A stretch of 64,000 nucleotides of DNA, from the NCBI GenBank assembly GCA_020627535.1, contig JAHDGU010000004.1, forward strand, positions 62,001 through 126,000, given 5' to 3'. This DNA is from Saprospiraceae bacterium. Its GTDB lineage: Bacteria > Bacteroidota > Bacteroidia > Chitinophagales > Saprospiraceae. This document shows, in pieces, positions 42,929 through 52,106 of the stretch (its first letter is position 1; every line of letters starts with the position of its first letter). The notes beneath the pieces are model-generated. The model worked only from the letters and a program-made list of their open reading frames with translations, searched no databases and was not told the DNA's origin. The translations under genes were made by a program, and so were the position numbers.

Positions 42929-45900
42929 CTATGCCTCTAGTGATTTGTCTTTGTTGTTGATTCGTGCTGAGTACTGTACCGAGCTTTGTACATTGACCTC
43001 TTCCAGAGCAATGTAATTGAGCGGTGAAGCAAACTTGGTCATGAGTTCACCATCAGGATTGTTACGATCACCGAATGTGATGGCACCTGTAGGACAAGCC
43101 GTCTGACAAGCCGTCTTCACATCTGCATCTCTGAGCTTACGCCCCTCTTTCTTCGCTGTCAGCTTACCTTCTTGCAGTCTCTGAGCACAGAAACTACACT
43201 TCTCGATGACTCCTCTAGATCTGACAGTGACATCAGGATTGAGGACCATACGCGTAAGGTCATCTGCACCAAACTCAAGACCTGTACCCTGGACGAGCTC
43301 TGGCTCATTGTCTGGCCATGTATCAGCTGTCGTATAATCCAACCAGTTGAACCTTCTGACTTTGTACGGGCAGTTGTTGGCACAGTATCTCGTTCCGACA
43401 CATCTGTTGTAAGCCATCTGGTTGAGACCTTCTGAGCTATGGTTGGTCGCATTGACCGGACATACATTCTCACAAGGAGCATTGTCACAGTGCTGGCACA
43501 TCATCGGCTGATAGACCACACTTGGATTTTCTACATCACCATAGTAGTATCTATCGATTCGCAGCCAAGTCATCTCGTGATGTCTCGCGACTTCTTTCTT
43601 TCCAACGACTGGCACATTGTTCTCTGCCATACAGGCCACCGTACAAGCACCACATCCGGTACAAGCGTTGAGATCCACATGCATCCCCCAGTGATGACCT
43701 TGATTGTAGAGATCATCGTGTCCAGGGTAAAGTCCAGCAGCATTGAGGTACTGATGGTGTTCTCTTTCATGCTGTAGGTCATGCGTAAAATCGTGAAGAT
43801 CATCTGCATGCGCTCTTCTGATGATGGAGCGATCTACGAGCGATCCTTGAAATCCCTTGACAGGTAGTGTCGCAATCGCTTGCTCATCAGCATTGATGAT
43901 TTCACCTGTCTCACCTTCAGGCGCGGTCACACCCATCGTATGATGATACTGCACACTCGAGTACCACTTTTCTTTTCTCTTTGTACTACCCTTCCAGTCT
44001 ACTTCAGTGCTATAGTACTGTGTATATCCTTCGCTATCTACTGGTAGCTGAGGATAGAGATCTACACCGATCCCTTTGCTACAAGTACCACCTGCTCCTC
44101 TTCCGTACCCCAGAGCAATGGACATCGTGTCTTTGGCCTGTCCAAATTGCTTGATACAAGGTGTCGTGATGCTGTTTTCTCCAAAACCTATCTCTACAAT
44201 CTCACTATCGTGCTCGACGCCTTGAAATCCTTCGAAGTTGCGATTTCCATCAAATGACACAGGTACTGCCAGGTAGTTACCCCATGAGCATCTTGTCACT
44301 GGATCTGGCATCTCTTGAAGCCAAGGGTTATTGGCGTAAGATCCGTCTCCAAGAGCGACTTTCTCGATGAAATCGATCTCTAGACCTGCTGATGGCTTGG
44401 TGACTCTTGAGCCATAGCTTGCGGCGTTTCCGCCAAATGAAGCCTCTGCTCCACCACTCGTCTCGAAGACTCCATCTTGAAGTACATAGTTCCAGAAAGT
44501 ATCAAAGCTCGCAAACTGGGATTGTCCAGCGAATGCTGTACTCTTCCAGTTCATTTTCACGTAAGTGTGATAATCAGGCGTCTCATCACTGACCATGCCA
44601 GCCCAAGTCATCAAACTCTCCTCTGCTTGACGCGTCTCAAAGAGTGGTGAGATTGTCGGCTGTATCGTAGAGAGCATTCCCTTCTTGGCTTCTACATCTC
44701 CCCAAGACTCCAGATTGTGATGGATCGGTGCGATGTGATCAGCAAGAAGAGTGGTCTCGTCCTTTTTGTACGCAAGAGCAACTTTGGTTTTTACCTTACT
44801 CGCAGCTTCAACAAATGCTGCTGCTTCTGGGATATTGTAAGCTGGATTAGCTCCCCAAGTGATGAGCATATCAACGTTGCCTGCCTGCATATCTCTCAAG
44901 AAAGCACGCAGCTCTTTGTCTGAACCTTTACGCTGAAGACTCGCATGGGCAAATCCCATCGTCTTGCCATAGTTGCCTAGGACAGCATTGATACCATTGA
45001 TGAGCATCTGCTCAGCTTTGTTATTGCTATCTGAGATCACAATAGAGTGACCACTTGCTCCTCTAAGATTTTTCGCAGCAGCGTCTAGGACTTTCTTGGC
45101 ATTGTCGGATAGACTGCCAGTAGGTGCAGAACCACCTGCTACCTTATTATATACATATGCAATCGCCGATCCCATCTGAGATGGCTTGATGACTGCACGG
45201 TGATCAGCATTGGATCCTGAGAGAGACATCCCTGTCTCTACTTGGAAGTGTCTACTCAGATTGGGATTCTTAAGGTCTTTGACTTTCCTGCGATCTGCAT
45301 AGTCTGCAGCAAACTCCACAGGACTGATCCATGTACCTAGGAAGTCAGCGCCAAAGCTCACGATCACATCTGCTTTGTCGAAGTGATAATCAGGAATGAC
45401 TCGCTCTCCGAAGCTCTCTTCATTGGCATCTAGCATGGCGGCAGACGAAATCGCGTCATACTGCACGTGCTTGAGATTGAATTTGGCTGACATGTCGCTA
45501 ATTAGCTTCAGCGCAGAAGGACTCATGATGGTCGGAGTAAGAAGGACCGCGTTTCTTGCACTCTTGAGTGCTGTACTCACATTTTTGTCGATATCAGACC
45601 AGTCGGCTGCAGCCCATCCATCAGTAGCTTTTGACATCGGCTCTCTGAGTCTGTCAATATCGTAGAGGTCAAGCACAGAAGCTTGAGCTCTAGCACTCGT
45701 ACCACCGCGGCTGAAAGATGAGAGAGAGTTACCCTCAATCTTGATCGGTCGTCCTTCTCTGGTCTTCACAGTCACTGGTAGCACATCCGCACCATGCACG
45801 AAGGTTGTCGCATAGTATGTTGCCACACCAGGCACGATAGTGTCTGGTTTGACGACGTAAGGGATGGCTCTCTTGACAGGAATCTCACAGCTGGCCATTG

Positions 45901-46084
45901 CCGCTGCTCCTACCCCAAAGCCTAGATACTTGAGAAAATCTCTTCGGTTGGAGCTCAGATTGTTTTCTACAGCGAGATCAGTCGCACCTGGCAGACTGGT
46001 TTCTTTCTGTGCATTCTGAAGGAACTGCTCGTCTCTGGTGAGATCTTCTTCTCCAATCCAGATGGTTTCTTTCGTTGTCTTCAT
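42929..46084 (-). CDS. actB: ACIII iron-sulfur subunit with molybdopterin oxidoreductase-like domain (ActB)
   Basis: This 1051-residue periplasmic protein joins a molybdopterin-oxidoreductase-like domain (B1, about 60-720; probably without cofactor, as in known ACIII) with a ferredoxin-like domain (B2, about 790-1000). A Tat-type signal is visible inside the N-terminal part (SSNRRDFLKYLGFGVGAAAM, residues about 44-63, followed by ASCEIP). Four cysteine groups bind iron-sulfur clusters: CTGCGACTVAC, CQHCDNAPCENVCPVNA, CVGTRYCANNCPYKV and CSFCAQRL with CQTACPTGAI. It passes electrons from the quinol site to the hemes of ActA/ActE. Confidence 0.96.
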   Translation of the reverse strand: MKTTKETIWIGEEDLTRDEQFLQNAQKETSLPGATDLAVENNLSSNRRDFLKYLGFGVGAAAMASCEIPVKRAIPYVVKPDTIVPGVATYYATTFVHGADVLPVTVKTREGRPIKIEGNSLSSFSRGGTSARAQASVLDLYDIDRLREPMSKATDGWAAADWSDIDKNVSTALKSARNAVLLTPTIMSPSALKLISDMSAKFNLKHVQYDAISSAAMLDANEESFGERVIPDYHFDKADVIVSFGADFLGTWISPVEFAADYADRRKVKDLKNPNLSRHFQVETGMSLSGSNADHRAVIKPSQMGSAIAYVYNKVAGGSAPTGSLSDNAKKVLDAAAKNLRGASGHSIVISDSNNKAEQMLINGINAVLGNYGKTMGFAHASLQRKGSDKELRAFLRDMQAGNVDMLITWGANPAYNIPEAAAFVEAASKVKTKVALAYKKDETTLLADHIAPIHHNLESWGDVEAKKGMLSTIQPTISPLFETRQAEESLMTWAGMVSDETPDYHTYVKMNWKSTAFAGQSQFASFDTFWNYVLQDGVFETSGGAEASFGGNAASYGSRVTKPSAGLEIDFIEKVALGDGSYANNPWLQEMPDPVTRCSWGNYLAVPVSFDGNRNFEGFQGVEHDSEIVEIGFGENSITTPCIKQFGQAKDTMSIALGYGRGAGGTCSKGIGVDLYPQLPVDSEGYTQYYSTEVDWKGSTKRKEKWYSSVQYHHTMGVTAPEGETGEIINADEQAIATLPVKGFQGSLVDRSIIRRAHADDLHDFTHDLQHEREHHQYLNAAGLYPGHDDLYNQGHHWGMHVDLNACTGCGACTVACMAENNVPVVGKKEVARHHEMTWLRIDRYYYGDVENPSVVYQPMMCQHCDNAPCENVCPVNATNHSSEGLNQMAYNRCVGTRYCANNCPYKVRRFNWLDYTTADTWPDNEPELVQGTGLEFGADDLTRMVLNPDVTVRSRGVIEKCSFCAQRLQEGKLTAKKEGRKLRDADVKTACQTACPTGAITFGDRNNPDGELMTKFASPLNYIALEEVNVQSSVQYSARINNKDKSLEA
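44423..44437 (-). repeat. GNAA-loop hairpin motif, GGCG-GAAA-CGCC
   Basis: TTTGGCGGAAACGCC on the minus strand inside actB, the only copy in the respiratory operon; its stem is shifted by one pair but complementary. Confidence 0.55.
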
Positions 46085-46103
46085 AGATACTGGTCTTGGG
46101 AGA

Positions 46104-47504
46104 TTAGTAGTGACATTTTTGACATTCCAAACCTCCTATATCTTCCACGGTCACGGCCTTGCGTGAACCATTGGCGATTTCGTCATGATATTTTGTGTAG
46201 CTGGCGTAGTACTCATTGTCCTTGAACTGTACTTCCGTCTCTCTGTGGCAGTTAATACACCATCCCATACTCAGCGGACTGTGCTGTGCAAGTACTTCCA
46301 TCTCTTCTACCGGTCCGTGGCAAGTCTGACACTCGATCTCACCGACAGTGACATGCTGGGCGTGATTGAAGTATACGTGATCTGGGAGGTGGTGGATGCG
46401 CGCCCATTCGATCGGGCCATAAATCTTGTCCTTTGTCTCGTTGGTCAAAGACGCCACGAGATTGTCCCACTGCTCAGATACGAGCTCTTCTCCTGTCTGG
46501 TCTAGAGCGGATAGCTCCTCAGCTAGTAGATAGTTGTCAGTGATCCACTCCTTGTAGATGTTCTCTAAACTATCTCGGCCAATATTCTCAATGTCATCGA
46601 TGTATAAATCAGTATTGGGATCATACCCGACTGATGCGAAGATCTTGGTGATCTCTGCAGTACCATGCTTACTGCCTACTTTAATCGCTTTATGGCAATT
46701 CATACAGGTGTTTGCCGCTGGGATGACAGAGTGCTTCGATCTTCTCGCCCCATCGTGACAATATTGACACTCGATCTGATTAAGTCCAGCATGCGTCTCA
46801 TGTGAGAAGGCAATCGGCTGCTCTGGTGCATAACCTTGCTGGCGACCCAGCGATATTGCATTATTGACTGTAAAGTATCCTGCGAGCACGATCAAGCCGA
46901 AGAGCACAAATCCTACGACTGACTTGCTGGTGAGTGATTCGAGTAGGGTCTTTCTCTCGGCCGGTGCGTTGCCCTCTTTAAGCTGCACCATGTAGTTGAG
47001 GTTGCTGATCACACGTGCCAGCACGATGGCTAAAACTCCAAGGAGGCCAAAGAGTCCGAAGTAGACCCAGTTGCTGGTTTCTTTTTCGACGACAGCGCCG
47101 CCACCAGCAACCTGACCAACTACTGGCACTCCGTTCACATAGATATCATCGATGTAGGCTAATATGTTGGAGATATTTTCGTCTGTCAAGTTGGGAAAAG
47201 CAGTCATGACAGAACCGTTGTACTCATTGTAGATCTCAACGGCTCTTGGATTGCCTTCGGCCACGAGTGCCTGTGAATTACGAATCCAGCGATAAAGATC
47301 TTCTGGATAATCGGCCCAACGCTCTTCTACCCCGCCAAGTGCTGGCCCTGTCATCTTCGCCTTCATGTTGGCATTGTGACACGATTGGCAGTTGGTGCGG
47401 AAGAGAGACTTCCCTTCGGCGAGGTCCTGAGCTTGCAAGGAACCCATCCCGAGGAGGAGGATCATGCTCAACAGAGATGAGAAAATAATTTGTGATCGAC
47501 GCAT
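46104..47504 (-). CDS. actA: ACIII multiheme cytochrome c (ActA) with extra N-terminal monoheme domain
   Basis: The 466-residue protein has a signal peptide (MRRSQIIFSSLLSMILLLGM), then a monoheme cytochrome c domain (about residues 25-125, NCQSCHNAN, then MTAFPNLTDENISNILAYI), two helices (about 150-172 and 203-222) and a C-terminal c7-type domain with five CxxCH sites (CQYCH, CMNCH, CQTCH, CINCH, CQKCH). As I recall, the reference ActA of Rhodothermus and Flavobacterium has five hemes, so the sixth, N-terminal heme is an addition. The ATG at 47504 is chosen because it is followed at once by the signal peptide; an ATG 45 bases upstream overlaps the promoter box. It is the first gene of the respiratory operon. 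Confidence 0.95.
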   Translation of the reverse strand: MRRSQIIFSSLLSMILLLGMGSLQAQDLAEGKSLFRTNCQSCHNANMKAKMTGPALGGVEERWADYPEDLYRWIRNSQALVAEGNPRAVEIYNEYNGSVMTAFPNLTDENISNILAYIDDIYVNGVPVVGQVAGGGAVVEKETSNWVYFGLFGLLGVLAIVLARVISNLNYMVQLKEGNAPAERKTLLESLTSKSVVGFVLFGLIVLAGYFTVNNAISLGRQQGYAPEQPIAFSHETHAGLNQIECQYCHDGARRSKHSVIPAANTCMNCHKAIKVGSKHGTAEITKIFASVGYDPNTDLYIDDIENIGRDSLENIYKEWITDNYLLAEELSALDQTGEELVSEQWDNLVASLTNETKDKIYGPIEWARIHHLPDHVYFNHAQHVTVGEIECQTCHGPVEEMEVLAQHSPLSMGWCINCHRETEVQFKDNEYYASYTKYHDEIANGSRKAVTVEDIGGLECQKCHY

Positions 47505-47532
47505 AGTCAGATTTTTACAGTTCTGTGCGGTG

Positions 47533-47540
47533 CAAAAGTA
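47533..47540 (-). promoter_or_regulatory. TAnnTTTG -7 box of the ACIII-oxidase operon
   Basis: TACTTTTG on the minus strand ends 28 bases before the actA ATG (47504). A GTT about 19 bases upstream is a poor -33 element. Since spacing between all following genes is short or negative down to 30941, this may be the only promoter of the 16.5-kb operon. Confidence 0.6.
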
Positions 47541-47582
47541 CTTTTCCACTCAGTCATTTAACAGAAGTTTAGGGTCATTTGA

Positions 47583-47611
47583 TATCTATTTAGACCGCAT
47601 CTAAACAGATA
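47583..47611 (-). other. 12-bp stem-loop between thyA and the actA promoter
   Basis: Arms 47583-47594 (TATCTATTTAGA) and 47600-47611 (TCTAAACAGATA) pair with a 5-base loop. The one mismatch is A-C on the plus strand but a permissible U-G on the minus-strand transcript, so the structure fits an RNA read from thyA toward actA. There is no T run. It could stop thyA transcription or act as an operator. Confidence 0.45.
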
Positions 47612-47627
47612 TGCAATCAACTGAATA

Positions 47628-48422
47628 TCAGACGGATACAGCCGCTTTAATGTGCGGATGAGGATCGTAATTCTCCAGTTGGAAATCCTCATATACAAAA
47701 TCTTCTAATTTGTTGACTTCAGGGTTGATCTTCAGTGTCGGTAGCGGACGTGGTTCTCGACCGAGTTGGAGCTTGGCTTGCTCGAGATGATTGGTGTACA
47801 AATGCACATCTCCAAAGCTGTGCACAAACTCACCAGGCTCTAAGCCACAGACCTGTGCCATCATCATCGTGAGAAGCGCATAAGAAGCAATATTGAAAGG
47901 CACCCCGAGGAAGGTATCTGCTGATCTCTGGTAGAGTTGACAGGACAACTTCCCTTCTGCGACATAAAACTGAAATAGGCAGTGACATGGACTCAGCGCC
48001 ATGTCAGGTAGATCAGCCACATTCCAAGCATTGACGATAATCCTTCGTGAATCGGGGTTGTTTTTGATGAGGTCAAGGGCTTGCTGAATCTGATCGAAGA
48101 CCTTCCCATCCTTGCCTTCCCAAGAGCGCCATTGCTTGCCATAGACGGGACCAAGATCTCCATCTTCTCTTGCCCACTCATTCCATATCCGCACACCATG
48201 GTCTTGCAAGTACTTGACATTGGTATCTCCTTGGATGAACCAGAGCAGTTCGTAGATAATGGACTTGAGGTGAAGTTTCTTTGTGGTGCAAAGTGGGAAT
48301 CCCTCGGACAGATCAAAGCGCATCTGATAACCGAAACAACTGATAGTACCTGTCCCTGTGCGATCCGACTTGGTGACGCCGTGATCCAAGATGTGCTGAA
48401 GGAGTTTGTGGTACTGTTTCAT
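47628..48422 (-). CDS. thyA: Thymidylate synthase
   Basis: ThyA methylates dUMP to dTMP with methylene-tetrahydrofolate. The 264-residue length equals that of E. coli ThyA. Motifs include [17 protein letters not shown], the catalytic Cys in [34 protein letters not shown] and [13 protein letters not shown]. No dihydrofolate reductase gene is next to it. It is transcribed toward actA but separated by a stem-loop and a promoter, and is likely a separate unit. Confidence 0.97.
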   Translation of the reverse strand: MKQYHKLLQHILDHGVTKSDRTGTGTISCFGYQMRFDLSEGFPLCTTKKLHLKSIIYELLWFIQGDTNVKYLQDHGVRIWNEWAREDGDLGPVYGKQWRSWEGKDGKVFDQIQQALDLIKNNPDSRRIIVNAWNVADLPDMALSPCHCLFQFYVAEGKLSCQLYQRSADTFLGVPFNIASYALLTMMMAQVCGLEPGEFVHSFGDVHLYTNHLEQAKLQLGREPRPLPTLKINPEVNKLEDFVYEDFQLENYDPHPHIKAAVSV

Positions 48423-48482
48423 TGGCTGGGCAAATATTAGGATTTTTTTGATATGTGTTTTGGTTTTGAGTTGTTAGTTGAT

Positions 48483-48524
48483 AGTTCATGGTTCTTAGTT
48501 CATGGTTCTTAGTTCATGGTTCTT
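48483..48524. repeat. Tandem 14-bp repeat, three perfect units
   Basis: AGTTCATGGTTCTT occurs three times without interruption (48483-48496, 48497-48510, 48511-48524), followed by a partial copy AGTTCTT. Preceding sequence (TTAGTTGATAGTTC) looks like a decayed further unit. It may vary in copy number. Confidence 0.9.
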
Positions 48525-48600
48525 AGTTCTTAGATCGGAGTTTCTTCATGCCTGAAATACGTTGACCGTGGACCGAAACCGTGAACCGTTCTGTGATTTT

Positions 48601-48728
48601 GTTTGCTGTGCCTCCCGGCGCCAGCTTCTGTGTACTGGACCCTCCCAAACCCTCCCTTGAAATGGAGGGCTTAAAAGCTTAAAAAGTGATGTGTTCTTGA
48701 AGCTCAACGCTCGACGCGCTCGAGAAGG
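48601..48728. repeat. Degenerate intergenic repeat, copy A
   Basis: The unit begins TTTGCTGTGCCTCCCGGCGC, continues with CAGCTTCTGTGTACT, then a hairpin CCCTCCCTTGAAATGGAGGG (48651-48670), then GCTTAAAA and ends with CGCGCTCGAGAAG. Copies B and C share these blocks in the same order. Confidence 0.8.
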
Positions 48729-48779
48729 AGAATTTGGCGAGGACCCGAGAACCGTGAGCCGTAGACCGATATCCTATGC

Positions 48780-48902
48780 TGCTTGCTGTGCGCGTCTCGC
48801 ACCAGCTTCGGTGTACTAAAACCTCCCAAACCCTCCCTTGAAATGGAGGGCTTAAAAAGTGAGGTGTCTGAGAAACTCGGCGCGGGGACGCGCTCGAGAA
48901 GC
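48780..48902. repeat. Degenerate intergenic repeat, copy B
   Basis: It has the same order of blocks as copy A: CTTGCTGTGCGCGTCTCGCA, CCAGCTTCGGTGTACT, the identical hairpin CCCTCCCTTGAAATGGAGGG (48831-48850), GCTTAAAAAGTGA and CGCGCTCGAGAAG. Confidence 0.8.
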
Positions 48903-48923
48903 ATGCTTGGGTCAACTCCATGC

Positions 48924-48980
48924 TGTTTGCTGTGCGCCTTCCGGCGCCAGCTTCTCAGCACTCAAAGGCGCTCGAGAAAC
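48924..48980. repeat. Degenerate intergenic repeat, copy C, lacking the hairpin block
   Basis: It shares TTTGCTGTGCGCCTTCCGGC, GCCAGCTTCT and GGCGCTCGAGAA with copies A and B, but the central hairpin and the GCTTAAAA block are missing, so the internal part seems to have been deleted. Confidence 0.7.
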
Positions 48981-49027
48981 ACTATTTCTGATCACAAGCC
49001 TAATTTTAGTAACCACAAAAAACTCAG

Positions 49028-50392
49028 ATGAGCGAAATTCCGATTCCTGAAGATTTTCAAAGCTGGGCCAAGGGTCGCCTCGGCAAGGAATCTTCCAAGT
49101 TTTTGAGTCATTTGGACGAAAGTCCGATCCGTGGTATGCTCGTCAATCCGCGGAAAGATCTGGAGGTAGAGGGACTCGAAAAAGTAGCGTGGAACCCTCT
49201 TGGTTGCTATGTACCGGAAGGGCATAAATTTAGCACGGATCCCCTCTGGCATGCCGGTACTTACTACTCCATGGACGCAAGCTGTATGTTTCTCGGACAT
49301 GTCTACAATGAGATCTTCCAAGACGACAACTCAAGGCCAAAGCGGGTTCTCGATCTCTGCGCTGCACCCGGAGGCAAGAGCCTCGTCCTGTCGAGCGTCA
49401 TGAGAGAAAATGAACTGCTCGTCAGCAATGAAATCAGCAAACTCAGAGCCGCTACTCTCAAAGAAAATCTCCTCAAATGGGGCGCAGCTCACAACTACAT
49501 TCTGCGTCAAAAACCAGAGCAGTTTCAGCGAATGCCCGGCTTCTATGATCTCGTGGTGGTCGACGCTCCATGTAGCGGTGAAGGGATGTTTCGCAAGCGA
49601 CCCAAATCGCGAGAACAATGGTCTAGTGATAAGGTCAAGATGAATGCTGATCGACAAAAAGCCATCCTCAAGAGCGCAGTGGTATGTCTTCAAAAAGATG
49701 GCCATCTTGTCTACTGCACCTGCACCTTCAATGATCAAGAAAATATCGAAATCGTCCAATGGCTTTGCAAGGAGTACGGGATGAACTCTGTAGAGATCAA
49801 AACTGAAAAAGCTTGGAATATCGAAGAACGCAAAGAAGGAAATTGTGTCGGCTACCAGTTTTGGCCGCACAAGGTCAAGGGCGAGGGGTTTTTCATCGCA
49901 GTACTCAAGCACGGCAATGGCGAACAGATCGACCATGACCGCTATAGGTCTCGTCGTAAGATCAAACCCTATCCTAAAAAACACTATCTACGCATCAAGA
50001 GATTTTTCAATTTGCCGGAAGGCTACGCTCTGCACGAAAAAGACACCAAAGCGATTACATGTTGTCACGAAGAGCTGATGGATGATATCATGGCGCTCAA
50101 TGGCCTGTACAGACCTAGCTACTATGGCGTAGAGATCGGCATGATGAACAAGGATATCTTCTTACCGCTGCACGCGCTGGCACTCAATGCCGTAGTGACC
50201 TCTCGTCAGCGCAAGGTCGAACTGAGCTATGCAGAAGCACTACAATATTTGCGTCGCGAGACTCTCGACCTAGACTATGATCGCCCTGGCTGGGTACAAG
50301 CTTCCTATCAGGACATCAGTCTTGGCTGGATGAAAGTGCTGATCCGAAAGATCAACAACCACTACCCCATCAATTGGCGGTTGAAAAAATAA
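49028..50392 (+). CDS. RsmF/NOL1-like RNA (cytosine-C5) methyltransferase
   Basis: The 454-residue cytoplasmic enzyme methylates C5 of a cytosine in rRNA or tRNA with S-adenosylmethionine. The catalytic domain (about residues 70-310) has the SAM motif VLDLCAAPGGKS, the DAPCSGEGMFRK motif, and the nucleophile Cys in YCTCTFN. The C-terminal region (about 330-454), with YEQ-free RSRRKIKPYPKKHYLRIKRF, resembles the RsmF-type RNA-binding extension. It is preceded by the repeat cluster, and no clear promoter was found. Confidence 0.92.
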   Translation: MSEIPIPEDFQSWAKGRLGKESSKFLSHLDESPIRGMLVNPRKDLEVEGLEKVAWNPLGCYVPEGHKFSTDPLWHAGTYYSMDASCMFLGHVYNEIFQDDNSRPKRVLDLCAAPGGKSLVLSSVMRENELLVSNEISKLRAATLKENLLKWGAAHNYILRQKPEQFQRMPGFYDLVVVDAPCSGEGMFRKRPKSREQWSSDKVKMNADRQKAILKSAVVCLQKDGHLVYCTCTFNDQENIEIVQWLCKEYGMNSVEIKTEKAWNIEERKEGNCVGYQFWPHKVKGEGFFIAVLKHGNGEQIDHDRYRSRRKIKPYPKKHYLRIKRFFNLPEGYALHEKDTKAITCCHEELMDDIMALNGLYRPSYYGVEIGMMNKDIFLPLHALALNAVVTSRQRKVELSYAEALQYLRRETLDLDYDRPGWVQASYQDISLGWMKVLIRKINNHYPINWRLKK

Positions 50393-50465
50393 TTTTTAGC
50401 TTCACGACTTGTAAGACACTTAGCTATCAGGGTCATAGGGATCTTGAAGCTCCAGAAACATCACT

Positions 50466-52100
50466 ATGAAGACCAGAATTAATCTCTTTCTCCTTGCCTT
50501 TTTGTCACCTTTTTTCCTACTTGCGCAAAATGCCGAAGCACGAGGAATAGACGAAAGAATCAATGATGCATTTACACCATTTTCGGAGTGGTGGGTCGGA
50601 GTCGTATTGCATGCCTTCCCTGGGACCAAGGGGCTTTTTGGACTCGAGGATGGCATACCTACAATCATCTTCATACTGGTTTTTGGTGCCCTGTTTTTCA
50701 CGATTTACTTTGGATTTATCAATGTCCGTCGATTCCCTCTCGCAATCAATGTCGTCCGAGGAAAGTATGACGAGCTAGAAGGGCACTCGGTAGAGGCTCA
50801 GACCATGGTCAATATCGATGGTGGAGATATCGTCGACACGATCAGAGATGAAAGCAAAGATGGAGAGGTCAGTCACTTCCAAGCGCTAGCCACCGCGGTC
50901 TCAGGCACCGTCGGTAATGGAAACATTGCCGGAGTGGCACTTGCTATTGCCATCGGAGGTCCAGGAGCTACATTTTGGATGATCATTTGCGGACTTATCG
51001 GTATGAGTACCAAGTTCGTAGAGTGTACTCTTGGCGTGAAGTTTAGAGATGTGGATGAGGACGGCACTGTGTACGGTGGTCCGATGTACTACTTGTCTCG
51101 TGGTCTCAAGGAGCGTGGATTTGGGACACTTGGCATGGCGCTTGCGGCGATATTCGCCCTCTTCTGCGTGCTGGCTTCATTTGGGGGTGGCAATGCCGCA
51201 CAGTCCAATCAGGCTGCCATGCAGCTTGTAGATCAATTTGGCATGAGTGGTGGTGGAGCACGGACGATTATAGGGATCGTGATTGCCCTGCTTGTTGGTG
51301 TGATCATCATCGGTGGGATCAAGCGTATCGCAAGTGTGACGGAGAAGATCGTGCCCTTCATGGCTCTGATGTACATCTTAGCTTGCCTGTATATTATCAT
51401 CATCAACTTTGGAAAGGTTGATGATGCATTTGGCCAGATTTTCGGTCAAGCATTCTCCATGAAAGCAGGTATTGGTGGCCTGATCGGCGTCTTGATTACA
51501 GGATTCAGACGTGCAGCATTTTCCAATGAAGCTGGAGCAGGATCCGCGTCCATCGCACACTCAGCTGTCAAGACGAAGTACGCCGCATCTGAAGGACTCG
51601 TCGCCCTCCTGGAGCCATTCATCGATACCGTAGTAATCTGTACGATGACAGCGCTCGTCATCATCATCTTCAATCATGGTGGTGCGGAGTTTGCTTACGG
51701 TGGTGACGGATCAGGAGCGGTAATCATTGATGGACAGTCGCTAGAGGGTGCTGGTATTACGGCAGCAGCTTTCGGGGAGTATATTCCATTTTCAGGACCA
51801 TTCTTGACATTGGCCGTCGTGCTATTTGCCTTGAGCACCATGATCTCATGGTCATACTACGGCCTACAGAGTTGGATGTATCTCTTCGGACGTAATAAGT
51901 GGGCCGACATCAGCTACAAGGTGCTTTTCTTGATCTTCATTGTCATCGGAGCTGCTGGCGATATGAGTGCAGTCTGGGGCTTTTCGGATGCCATGATCTT
52001 GGCACTCGTATTCCCTAATATGATAGGGCTCGTGCTACTCTATCCTTATGTCAAAGAAGAGCTCAATAGGTATCTCTCAGCGATCAAGGCGGGTTCATAG
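50466..52100 (+). CDS. Alanine/sodium symporter (AGCS family)
   Basis: The 544-residue inner-membrane transporter takes up alanine or glycine with Na+ or H+. A signal-like N-terminus (NLFLLAFLSPFFLLAQNA) and a periplasmic segment precede the core. The family signature GTVGNGNIAGVALAIAIGG and GFRRAAFSNEAGAGSASIAH are present. About 11-12 helices are expected. The gene ends 6 bases before folK, and both may share a transcript. Confidence 0.94.
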   Translation: MKTRINLFLLAFLSPFFLLAQNAEARGIDERINDAFTPFSEWWVGVVLHAFPGTKGLFGLEDGIPTIIFILVFGALFFTIYFGFINVRRFPLAINVVRGKYDELEGHSVEAQTMVNIDGGDIVDTIRDESKDGEVSHFQALATAVSGTVGNGNIAGVALAIAIGGPGATFWMIICGLIGMSTKFVECTLGVKFRDVDEDGTVYGGPMYYLSRGLKERGFGTLGMALAAIFALFCVLASFGGGNAAQSNQAAMQLVDQFGMSGGGARTIIGIVIALLVGVIIIGGIKRIASVTEKIVPFMALMYILACLYIIIINFGKVDDAFGQIFGQAFSMKAGIGGLIGVLITGFRRAAFSNEAGAGSASIAHSAVKTKYAASEGLVALLEPFIDTVVICTMTALVIIIFNHGGAEFAYGGDGSGAVIIDGQSLEGAGITAAAFGEYIPFSGPFLTLAVVLFALSTMISWSYYGLQSWMYLFGRNKWADISYKVLFLIFIVIGAAGDMSAVWGFSDAMILALVFPNMIGLVLLYPYVKEELNRYLSAIKAGS

Positions 52101-52106
52101 CTTGAA

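Larger units (their letters stand above)
48423..49027. other. 605-bp intergenic region occupied by degenerate repeats
   Basis: No coding sequence is credible here; the open frames on both strands run through repeats. The content is a short tandem repeat (48483-48524), three copies of a longer degenerate unit, and GT/CC-rich phrases such as GTGAACCGT and GTGAGCCGT (about 48560-48770). Base composition and lack of codon structure differ from the neighbours. Confidence 0.7.

Noticed and set aside
48483-48524. Possible CRISPR array
   Set aside because: The 14-bp units are directly joined without spacers, so this is a simple tandem repeat.
48679-49050. Several open frames of 60-85 codons on both strands in the repeat cluster
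   Set aside because: They run through the degenerate repeats, have odd composition (many Arg, Ser, Cys) and no family features.
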